The notes under the pieces are model-generated. The model saw only the letters and a list, made by a program, of their open reading frames with translations, was not told the origin of the DNA and did no database searches. Shown here piece after piece: positions 37,159-45,910 of a stretch of 64,000 nt of DNA (position 1 is its first letter; each line of letters begins with the position of its first letter). A program made the position numbers and the translations under genes. Origin of the DNA: Flavobacterium sp. (GTDB taxonomy: Bacteria > Bacteroidota > Bacteroidia > Flavobacteriales > Flavobacteriaceae); NCBI GenBank assembly GCA_016718345.1, contig JADKDN010000002.1, positions 186,001 through 250,000 of the forward strand, read 5' to 3'.

Positions 37159-37612
37159 TTACTGACAAAATTTGATTGGCGCCTTCAATCCATTTTGATG
37201 GACGCCCGCTACATAACCTGTACTTCCTAATTTATCTAGATTAATTTTTCCTTCTACTGTTGAAGGTCTCGTAAACCAAATTGTTGGAAAACCTTGAACA
37301 GCAAACAGTTGTTGCAACTGATTGTTTTGTTGTTGAGTTTCTGGCAATTGAGGAGATCTTCTAGGAAAGTCAACCTCAACCAAAACAACTTTATCTTTAG
37401 CCCAAGCAGCAAATTCAGGGGTCTTTAAAACTTCTTTTTGTGGACGAATACACCATCCGCACCAGTCACTTCCTGTAAAGAAAAGTAATATTGGTTTTGG
37501 TTTTCATCGAAATCTCTGCTGCTTTATCAAAATTGGTTTCCCATGTAAGTTCCTGTGCTTGAACTGCCATTGAACCAATGAAGAATACAATACTTAAAAC
37601 TATTTTTTTCAT
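37159..37612 (-). CDS. exported thioredoxin-family protein, frameshifted
   Basis: ATG 37612 opens a signal peptide (MKKIVLSIVFFIGSMAVQAQ). The frame stops early near the T4 run at 37495-37498, where two bases appear lost. After the break it reads PILLFFTGSDWCGWCIRPQK, a thioredoxin active site CGWC, then EFAAWAKDKVVLVEVDFPRR and a cis-Pro region GFPTIWFTRP, ending at 37159. Joined length about 151 residues. Periplasmic reductase or isomerase is inferred. It is the last of a co-oriented group with the POT transporters, though a shared transcript is unproven. Confidence 0.8.
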
Positions 37613-37660
37613 AAGGTAATCATTACTTTAAAATCTTATTTTCAAAAATCATGCCTAAAA

Positions 37661-39465
37661 TTAACGAACACCATGCATCAACTTTTTGATAATTGGTGTC
37701 ATTAAAACAGAGAACAAAGCTACAGAAATTGATATTATGGTCAACATCCAAAAGAAATAACTCAACCCGTGTTCATCCGCTATTTTGTCAATATTTTCAC
37801 CAAACATTCCTGCTCCTTTCATCCCAATTGCGACTGCAAGATACCAAACTCCAAACATAAAAGCAATCATTCGTGCTGGAACCAGCTTACTAACGTATGA
37901 CAACCCAACAGGCGAAATACACAACTCAGCCATAGTGTGGAACAAATATACTAAAATCAACCATATCATGCTCACAGAAGCTGTTTTTGCACCAGGAAGT
38001 ATTCCGTTAGCTCCAAAAGCTACACAAGCCATTCCTAATGCCAAAAGTCCCATTCCAATTCCATACTTATAATTAGCAGATGGATTGTACTTACTTTCCC
38101 ACCATTTAGAGAATAAAGGTGCTAATGAAATAATGAATAAAGAGTTCAAGGTAGAGAACCATGTTGCAGGAACTTCCGTCAAAGGTTTTGTGACCTTTTC
38201 AATTTTCAATAATTCCAAGGTACTATCTGATAATGATAAATATCCAGCGGTGTAATAATCCTTAGCCAACATCCAGATGGCGATTGCCCAAACAATTACA
38301 AAACTGGCACTCAAAATAACATTTGCAACGGCATAATTCTTAAATGTCTGCTTAAATAATAAATACAACACCCATGTAATGATAGCCAAAGGCAATATCG
38401 TTATTAGTGAATTCACAACTAAAAAAACCACACTCCAATTGCCCTCTAAAATCCTATTCGTATAATCATTAGCGAAGATGGTTAAGCTATTAGGTGATTG
38501 CTCGAATATAGCCCAAAAAGCAACTGATAAAAAAGCGAAAAAGGTTACTGCCATTAACTTCTCTTTGGTAATTTCAGAATATTGCGTAAATCTGTAAAGC
38601 AGTAATCCAACAAATAAAATTAATGCCGTAAGAATAGCGATAGAATTTCCATTTTCACCAAGAAAGGCAAAAACATTTACTTTGCCTCCAGATATTTTTG
38701 TTGCTGGATCATTCAAAATCCATAGTAATCCCAAAAGACAGGTTAGAGCTATAACTCCTAATTGAACTGGTGTAAATGGATTTCTTTTATCTGTATCAGC
38801 TGCAGTAGATTTGGCGACACTCTCTTTATTAGGTTTTAAACCAATATCGCCAAAAATGTTTTGAGACAACCAAAACTGCAAGGTTCAAAAAACATAAAAA
38901 TTCCAGCTAAACCAAAACCATAACTCCACCCTACTTTCTCACCTAGATAGCCACAAAGTAAAATTCCGAAGAAAGCCCCAGCATTGACACCCATGTAGAA
39001 TAAGGTATAAGCTCCATCTTTTTTCTCAGGACGATCTTTGTACATTTCTGAAATGATTGAAGTCATGTTAGGTTTGAAAAAACCATTCCCAAAAACCAGC
39101 AATACTAATCCTAAATAAATTGAAAAATGGGTTTCAATAGCCATCGATGCGTGTCCTAATGTCATTAGTGTTGCTCCAAGAACTATTGCCCATCGAAAAC
39201 CAATTATCTTATCGGCAAAATAACCGCCAAGCATCGTTGATAAATACACTAATCCCACATAAGATCCAAATAAGGCAGATGCATTTTCTCTGGTCCATTC
39301 CCAACCACCATCGACTGCAGAAGTTGTCAAAAATAGTATCAATAAAGATCGCATGCCGTAGAAGGAAAATCGCTCCCACATTTCGGTAAAAAACAATACA
39401 AATAATCCAGCAGGATGACCTAAAACTGGGCTTTTAAAAAATTGATCGGTTGAGTTTTGATTCAT
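37661..39465 (-). CDS. POT/PTR2-family proton-coupled peptide transporter, frameshifted
   Basis: Imports di- and tripeptides with protons. ATG 39465 begins MNQNSTDQFFKSPVLGHPAG. FTEMWERFSFYGMRSLLILFL in helix 1 contains the ExxERF-type motif of the family, and FGNGFFKPNMTSIISEMY is the PTR2 signature. One base is lost at 38885 (GG read as G on the coding strand): ...FMFFGTLQFWLSQNIFGDI restores the frame. Remaining helices end at KKLMHGVR. About 600 residues, 12-14 helices. Its upstream neighbours are a decayed paralogue and DPP IV, which makes peptide substrates. Confidence 0.9.
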
Positions 39466-39469
39466 AGTA

Positions 39470-40979
39470 TTTTATTTTACTTCCTGCATTAATTTTTCTG
39501 ATTAATGGAGATATAACTAAAAGAAATGCTCCAAAACTTAGGGCATATAAATACAATTGATAATATCCATCTAGCTTTGTCTTTGCAATTTTTGTGAGTA
39601 AGAAGCACTCTCATCCGTTGTACGACATTCCCTGCGCCAAGTAATCCGAAGCTATATTGTCAGAAGGCACTGGCTAAAAACCAAATTCCCATCATAATTC
39701 CGAAAATTTTTTGGAGATAATTTGGTGATTGTTGACAATCCTATTGGTGACAGACAAAGTTCCAAAAGCAAGTATAAAGTAGCAATAGTAAATATATCTA
39801 ATGAAGTAATTCCATTGCCCATCTCAAAAAGGTTAAGTAATAAAAGTATAAAAAAACCAAGCCAAAAACAAGAACCCAATTCCAAATTTAATCGCAGTAT
39901 TGGGTTCAATTTTCTTTTTACCATAAAGCCATAGCAACCCAAACAGTTGGACTAAAAACAATTACAAACAAAGAATTTAGACTTAAAAATTTCACAGTTG
40001 GATTAATCTCAAAAAACAACAAATTATGGCTCAAATTATTCTTAGCAAAAAGGGCTAAAGAGCCTCCGCTCTGCTCAAAAAAAGCCCAAAAAATAACAGA
40101 AAACAAAATGAAAATAAATGCAGCTATTAATTTTTTTTGAGATTTACTATCTTTCTCTAATGGTTTCGTATGCAATAATATAAAATATCAAGCGATCCAA
40201 AATAGTGTACAGAAATAATCTAAATTATAATCCTGTATTCTTAATCATTTATAAAAAATGCAGGAATAGTGATTAAGAACCTGCAAATAAACAGCCATTC
40301 TTCTTTAGTTCGCTTTGATGGACAAAAATTAAGTAATGGTGAATCTCCTGGCCTAATAATTTTTTACTGAAATAAATGTTATCAATCCCAAAATCATTCA
40401 CAAGTCCAGCAGCTAAAAGGCATAACTCCAACCATACTCTGGACTAGTTCCAAAATATACACACACGGCTCCTCCAAGTAAAGCTCCTAGATTAATGCCT
40501 GAATAAAACAATCCAAAACCAGCATCTCTACGACTGTCTCCTTCTTTATATAATTCTCCAACCATTGAAGAAATATTGGGCTTCAAAAATCCCGTACCTA
40601 AATGATTGACAATAAAATATTTCCCAAAATAAAAATATCACCAGTTAGAGTTTTGAAAATGCAATAATTAAATTTCCTAGATATCATTACCAACAATATT
40701 CCCCAAAAACAATTGACTTTTCTAAACCCTAAAATCTTATCTGCAAAGAATCCACCTACAACAAGTGTTGCATAAACAAAAGCCTGAATAACTTCCAATC
40801 AATAAGTTTCTGCATCATCAGACAACGACAACCTAAAATTTTGTAAGATAAAAAATCAATAAACCTTTCATTCCATAAAAACGAAAACCGTTCCCACATT
40901 TCCTAAAAAATAAATACCAAAATTGCTTTTGGATGTCCCAAAAAATCTTTCTGATTCGAATTAGTCCGTTGTTTTAGAT
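39470..40979 (-). pseudogene. decayed POT/PTR2-family peptide transporter paralogue
   Basis: Across 1.5 kb the three minus-strand frames give scattered POT segments in correct order. These are GHPKAI and EMWERFSFYGMKGL near 40.9 kb, FADKILGFR near 40.75 kb, LKPNISSMVGELYKEGDSR near 40.55 kb, INLGALLGG near 40.48 kb, SVIFWAFFEQSGGSLALFAKNNL near 40.07 kb, SLNSLFVIVFSPTVWV near 39.95 kb and LELCLSPIGLSTITKLSP near 39.74 kb. Several frame changes, stops and sizeable losses separate them (the stretch 40.2-40.4 kb barely resembles the family). Damage is much denser than the single-base homopolymer errors elsewhere, so I call it a genuine pseudogene, possibly worsened by errors. Tandem with the intact-length paralogue downstream. 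Confidence 0.75.
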
Positions 40980-40982
40980 ATT

Positions 40983-43175
40983 TTATAAATTTTCTTTAAT
41001 AAAATTAGTCATCTTAGTATACAATTGAATTCGGGTTTTACCTCCATAAATTCCGTGATTTTTATCAGGATATATTTGAGAATCAAATTGTTTATTGGCT
41101 TGAATTAATGCCTCCATCATTTGCATCGAATTTTGTAAATGTACGTTATCATCAGCAGAACCATGTATCAAAAGAAATTTTCCTTTGAGTTTATCTACAT
41201 AATTTATTGGAGAATTTTCATCATATCCGCTAGGGTTTTCCTGAGGAGTTTGCATGTATCGCTCGGTGTAAATACTATCATAAAAACGCCAATTTGTAAC
41301 TGGTGAAACCGCTATAGCCATTTTGAACACATCGTTGCCTTTGAACAAACAATTGGCCGACATGAACCCACCATAACTCCAACCCCAAATTCCAATTCTG
41401 GATTTGTCGACATAGGATAATTTCCAATAACTTTTGCTGCATCAATTTGGTCCTCACTTCATATTGTCCCAATTGACCTTGTGTACATTTTTTAAAATCA
41501 GCGCCTTTAAATCCTGTACCCCTTCCGTCAACACAAGCTATAATATACCCTTGTTGTGTTAGCATCATGTACCAATAGTCATCCAAATCATTCCAAACAT
41601 TTCCCGCCTCCTGTGTTCCTGGTCCAGAATATTGAAACATGAAAACAGGATATTTTTTGGTGGCGTCAAAGTCTTTTGGTTTTAAAATCCAAGCATTTAG
41701 TTCGTTCCCCTTTTCTGTTTTTAAAACAAAGAACTCTTTTGTGGGCAAATTATACGCTTTTAATTTGGTAGTTAATGCTTCGTTAGTTTCAATAACTTGT
41801 AATTGTTTTCCTGTTTTTGAATCATGTAGAGTATAGGTTGTTGGCTGAATTGCACTTGAAAAAGTGTTAATGTAAAACTGGAAATTAGGACTAAAAGTCG
41901 CTTCGTTGGTGCCAACTTGTGAAGAAAGACGTACTTTGTTTTTACCATCCAAATTGATTCTATAAATGTCTCTATTGATGGAACCATTTTCAACCGACTG
42001 ATAAAAAATAGTGCTTGTTTTTTCATCAAGTCCATAATAGCCTGTGACTTCCCAGTTGCCTTTTGTAATTTGCTTTTTTAATTTCCCAGTTTTATCATAC
42101 AAATAAATATGGTTATATCCGTCTTTTTCACTAGTCCAGATAAAACTGTTGTCTTTTAAAAAGGTAAGATTATCAGTGATATCAACGTACGCTTTATCTC
42201 TTTCATTTAAGACTACTTTTGTAGTAGCAGTATTTCCATCAATAAACAATACATCTAGATTATCCTGATGACGATTCAATAGTTGAGCACTCAACACATT
42301 TGCATCATTTGTCCATTTTATTCTAGCAATGTAAAAATCAGAGTAATTACTGAGATTAACTTGTTTTGTCTTGTTAATCGCCACATCGTAAATATGTAAG
42401 GAAACCTCTGAATTTTTTTCTCCAGCTTTTGGATATTTGAAAGTTTCAACAGCAGGATACAACTCCTTTCCAAAAACAGTCATCGAAAATTCAGGACCTG
42501 ACTTTCATCAAATCGAATATAGGCTATTTTTTTACTATCCAAACTCCAATCAAAAGCTCTAATAAAAGGATTTCCAGAAGCTCTTGGATCGTTAAATTCT
42601 TCCTCGTAAACCCAATCTGTTATCCCGTTTATGACTTTATTTTTTTCTCCGTCGGTTGTAATTTGGGTAGACTGCTTGCTAGTTATATCATAGATGTAAA
42701 TATTATTTTCTTTAGCGTAAGCAATCTTCTTACCATCTGGAGAAAATGTAGGTTCTTGAACTTGAAAATCAAAAAGTTTGGTCAATTCTTTTGTAACAAT
42801 AGAATACAAATAATAATCCGCTGTGAAAGAATGACGATAGATCGAATTGGAATTGTTAGCAATCAAAATCATTTTTTCATCCTTACTGAACGAATAACTA
42901 TCAATTCCATCCGCTAATTCCTTTTGATCTTTGGTGTCAATAAGAGTAGATACTTTTTTCAAAGTGGTAAAATCATACAAATCTATCTGCATGCTTCTAG
43001 TCGCTCTGTCAAAATTCAAAACAGTGTATTGATTCGTGTTTTTCATGGACTGTAATTCGTACATTTCTTTTGTTCGAAAAGCTCCTGAATAAATATCCTC
43101 AATTGTTATCTTTTTTTGCGAAAAAACAGTTAAGGATACTACTAAAAATAAGACAGTAATTTTGTTTAAACTCAT
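40983..43175 (-). CDS. S9B dipeptidyl peptidase IV, three frameshifts
   Basis: Exported serine peptidase removing X-Pro or X-Ala dipeptides from peptide N-termini. ATG 43175 opens the signal peptide MSLNKITVLFLVVSLTVFSQ. A beta-propeller domain follows (DWVYEEEFNDPRASGNPFIRAFDWSLD carries the substrate-binding Glu pair). Breaks at 42494 (one C lost on the coding strand), 41456 (one G lost) and 41414 (one T lost) are reconciled as ESQVPEFSMTVFGKELYP and YEVEDQIDAAKVIGNYPYVDKSR. The catalytic Ser lies in GIWGWSYGGFMS, rebuilt across the last break; the Asp in HGSADDNVHLQNS; the His in DKNHGIYGG. Joined length about 730 residues is normal. Confidence 0.9.
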
Positions 43176-43349
43176 GAATTAATTGTAAAAATAAAGGAGT
43201 CAATTTTAGTGAAAAAATTACACATAATGACCTTTTTTTGTGTTAAATCAATTATTTGTACTGAAAAATTGTTTTTACTATAAAATACTTAACTATAAAT
43301 ACCCATTAAAAATGTGAGAGATAGGGTAAAAATTCGTTTTAACTGACAT

Positions 43350-43460
43350 TGACAAGCCAAGGTAAAGATCGGGTCGGTTGCCACTCCGGGGGGCCCCAGC
43401 AGAGGGTCTTTTGGTAAAGGAGGTGTTCCCCTTCACACCCCACCTATTGATACTTGTAAT
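43350..43460. ncRNA. candidate structured RNA (6S-like architecture possible), strand unresolved
   Basis: A GC-rich island (about 60% G+C over 43361-43444) in an otherwise AT-rich gap between divergent DPP IV and HMG-CoA reductase genes. No protein frame covers it. Nested complementary segments give a rod: ACAAG 43352-43356 with CTTGT 43453-43457, AGGT 43360-43363 with ACCT 43442-43445, GGGT 43371-43374 with ACCC 43437-43440, CTCC 43384-43387 with GGAG 43419-43422, and an apical hairpin near 43392-43408. A competing local hairpin pairs GGTGT 43422-43426 with ACACC 43435-43439. A single long hairpin with internal loops, about 105 nt, recalls 6S RNA, and a flavobacterial 6S-type family has been described; I cannot confirm membership. 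The pairing is symmetric, so the strand is open. 43458-43594 otherwise holds nothing I recognise. Confidence 0.45.
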
Positions 43461-43594
43461 AACCAAGTACTAAAAGTATGTTAGAATTACAAACATTAAT
43501 GGTTCGGTCTGGGTTTTGTCATGCTCAGGTTTTAAACTATTTTTATTTAAATCAGATTCATTGAGTATCAAATATAACTATTAAATCTAAACCG

Positions 43595-43602
43595 TATCTT
43601 TG
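43595..43602 (+). promoter_or_regulatory. -7 promoter box upstream of HMG-CoA reductase
   Basis: TATCTTTG matches TAnnTTTG, 27 bases before the ATG at 43630. It lies after the GC-rich element, so that element is not a leader of this transcript. Confidence 0.55.
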
Positions 43603-43629
43603 CAGTCAAATTATTTTAACCGATTAAGC

Positions 43630-44946
43630 ATGAGTAACGCTGTTAGTGGATTTTCTAAATTGTCCAAAGACGAAAAAATAAATTGGATTGCCAAAGAATA
43701 TTTTTCTGAACCAACAGAAGCTGTTTCCTTACTTAAAAAGTATTGGAACTCTGACGCTAAAATTCAACAACTTCACGACGAATTTATAGAAAACACCGTA
43801 TCTAATTTCTACTTCCCTCTGGGCATTGCACCCAATTTTCTCATCAACGGAAAAAACTACACTATCCCGATGGTGATTGAAGAAAGTTCTGTTGTAGCTG
43901 CAGCAGCTAAATCGGCTAAATATTGGTCCACACGAGGCGGTTTTAAAACTACAGTATTGAGTACTGAAAAAATTGGTCAAGTCCATTTTATCTATAAAGG
44001 TGATGCTAAAAAACTAGAACAATTCATCACAAAAATTAACTCTAAATTCTATTCTGATTCCGAAAATATTACGCAGAACATGCAAAAACGAGGTGGCGGA
44101 ATACTAAAAATAGAACTGCGAGACAAAACCAATTTCATCGAAAATTACTTTCAATTGCATGCTACTTTTGAGACGAAAGATTCCATGGGAGCGAATTTTA
44201 TTAATTCCTGTTTGGAACAATTTGCAAAAACCTTAAAGGAAGAGGCGGCAACCTACAAATTATTTTCAGAGGAAGAAAAAAACATTCAAATCGTAATGAG
44301 TATTTTGTCTAATTATGTTCCTAATTGTGTTGTAAGAGCGGAAGTAAGTTGCAAAGTAGAAGAATTAGCAGACAAGAGAATAGAAAACCCACATGATTTT
44401 GCTGAAAAATTCCTAAGAGCAGTTCAAATTGCAGAGGTAGAACCCTTTCGCGCTGTTACACACAACAAAGGAATAATGAACGGAATAGATGCTGTGGTGT
44501 TAGCGACTGGAAATGATTTCAGAGCTGTTGAAGCTGGAGTTCATGCTTATGCTTCGAGAAACGGACAGTATTCTAGTCTATCGCATGCCAAAATTGAAAA
44601 TGATATTTTTAGCTTTTGGATTGAAATTCCTCTTGCGTTAGGAACTGTTGGCGGATTAACTTCTTTACATCCATTGGTTAAATTTTCTCTCGAAATGCTG
44701 GGGAAACCAAATGCTAAAGAATTGATGCAAATTGTTGCTGTAGCTGGACTAGCACAAAATTTTGCAGCCTTGCGTTCACTAACTACTACCGGAATTCAAG
44801 AAGGACACATGAAAATGCATTTGAATAATATTCTCAATCAATTTGAAGCTACTGAGGAAGAACGAAAAAAGATAACATCCCATTTTCAAAAAAACACGAT
44901 TTCACATGCTGCAGTGGTTGATTTTATTGAGAACTTAAGAAAATAA
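43630..44946 (+). CDS. class II (degradative-type) hydroxymethylglutaryl-CoA reductase
   Basis: Interconverts HMG-CoA and mevalonate. In flavobacteria, which use the mevalonate route, this class serves isoprenoid synthesis. ATG 43630 (MSNAVSGFSKLSKDEKINWIA) is preferred to an upstream in-frame TTG at 43600 that falls inside the promoter box. Residues expected for catalysis are present: Glu in MVIEESSVVAAAAK, Lys in THNKGIMNGIDAV, Asp in ATGNDFRAVEAG and a C-terminal His in ISHAAVVDF. About 438 residues. The GHMP kinase follows 3 bases later, so the two are an operon. Confidence 0.94.
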   Translation: MSNAVSGFSKLSKDEKINWIAKEYFSEPTEAVSLLKKYWNSDAKIQQLHDEFIENTVSNFYFPLGIAPNFLINGKNYTIPMVIEESSVVAAAAKSAKYWSTRGGFKTTVLSTEKIGQVHFIYKGDAKKLEQFITKINSKFYSDSENITQNMQKRGGGILKIELRDKTNFIENYFQLHATFETKDSMGANFINSCLEQFAKTLKEEAATYKLFSEEEKNIQIVMSILSNYVPNCVVRAEVSCKVEELADKRIENPHDFAEKFLRAVQIAEVEPFRAVTHNKGIMNGIDAVVLATGNDFRAVEAGVHAYASRNGQYSSLSHAKIENDIFSFWIEIPLALGTVGGLTSLHPLVKFSLEMLGKPNAKELMQIVAVAGLAQNFAALRSLTTTGIQEGHMKMHLNNILNQFEATEEERKKITSHFQKNTISHAAVVDFIENLRK

Positions 44947-44949
44947 AAC

Positions 44950-45861
44950 TTGAGACAAACTTTTTACAGTAACGGAAAACTTTTAATTACGGGTGAATAT
45001 GCTGTTCTAGACGGTGCAAGAGCTCTGGCTTTACCAACCAAATTCGGTCAAGATTTAGTTGTGGAAGAAGGCAAGAACAAAGAAATTGTTTGGAAAAGCT
45101 TTGACAAAGATGGAAGTATCTGGTTTGAAGACACGATTCCCTTTTCAATTATTACTTCTAAAACATTCTTTGAAAATCAATCTAAAAAGAATACGCTTAT
45201 TGGTATTTTGCATGAAGCTTACCTACTAAACCCAGATTTCGTTATCTATTCTGAAGGTTACATTATAACTACGCATCTTACATTCCCGAAATTTTGGGGA
45301 CTAGGCACCTCTTCTACGTTAATTAACAACATTGCACAATGGATTAAAATTGATGCTTTTTCGTTACTTAAAAATAGCTTTGGGGGAAGTGGTTATGATA
45401 TTGCTTGTGCTCAATACGATTGTCCTATTCTCTATCAATTGGTAAATGGAAAACCTACGGTCACAAAAGTTGATTTTTGTCCGCCTTTTTCAGAAAAAAT
45501 ATATTTTGTTTACCTTAACAAAAAACAAAGTAGCAAAAATGCCATTGCCAATTATTACAAAAAACAAAAAAACGCTGCTGAATTTTTTCCTGAAATTGAA
45601 AAAATTAATCAAACGCTGTTGCATTCAAAAGACAGTCACCATTTTGCTGGAGCATTAGAACATCATGAAACTATCATGAGTGAACTATTGGACACAAAGA
45701 CTATTAAAGAATTGTTATTTCCTGATTTCTCTGGAACAATTAAAAGTTTAGGCGCTTGGGGAGGCGATTTTGTTTTGGTTCTCTCTGAAGAAAATCCAAC
45801 AGCTTATTTCAAAGAGAAAGGATACGAAACTATACTTACTTTTAAGGAAATGATTTTATAA
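44950..45861 (+). CDS. GHMP-family kinase (GYDIA type), probable mevalonate-pathway kinase
   Basis: A 303-residue cytoplasmic kinase beginning at TTG 44950, 3 bases after the reductase stop. The N-terminal KLLITGEYAVLDGARALALP is the GHMP substrate motif. The phosphate loop reads FWGLGTSSTLINNIAQW (usual form GLGSS). GGSGYDIACAQYDCP gives the GYDIA signature, and SLGAWGGDFVLVL is the C-terminal motif. Linkage to HMG-CoA reductase supports mevalonate or phosphomevalonate as substrate, but which one is not decided by sequence. Confidence 0.85.
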   Translation: MRQTFYSNGKLLITGEYAVLDGARALALPTKFGQDLVVEEGKNKEIVWKSFDKDGSIWFEDTIPFSIITSKTFFENQSKKNTLIGILHEAYLLNPDFVIYSEGYIITTHLTFPKFWGLGTSSTLINNIAQWIKIDAFSLLKNSFGGSGYDIACAQYDCPILYQLVNGKPTVTKVDFCPPFSEKIYFVYLNKKQSSKNAIANYYKKQKNAAEFFPEIEKINQTLLHSKDSHHFAGALEHHETIMSELLDTKTIKELLFPDFSGTIKSLGAWGGDFVLVLSEENPTAYFKEKGYETILTFKEMIL

Positions 45862-45892
45862 AAAAACCCGACAAAATGTAGTCGGGTTTTTT
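45861..45892. terminator. bidirectional intrinsic terminator between the GHMP kinase and ppiD
   Basis: Perfect 12-bp stem AAAAAACCCGAC (45861-45872) and GTCGGGTTTTTT (45881-45892), A-rich left and T-rich right, between convergent genes. Confidence 0.85.
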
Positions 45893-45910
45893 GTATTCGT
45901 TTAGAAAATC

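Noticed and set aside
43412..43440. Fragment of 16S rRNA 3' end
   Set aside because: The match to the reverse complement of a 16S tail stops after AAAGGAGGTG; flanking bases do not fit.
43350..43460. Signal recognition particle (4.5S) RNA
   Set aside because: The near-universal CCGGAAGG tetraloop region and AGCAGCC partner are absent on both strands; only a vague TCCGG...AGCAG resemblance exists.
43350..43600. Riboswitch leader of HMG-CoA reductase (cobalamin, TPP, FMN, SAM)
   Set aside because: No recognisable conserved core, and a TATCTTTG promoter box lies between the element and the gene.
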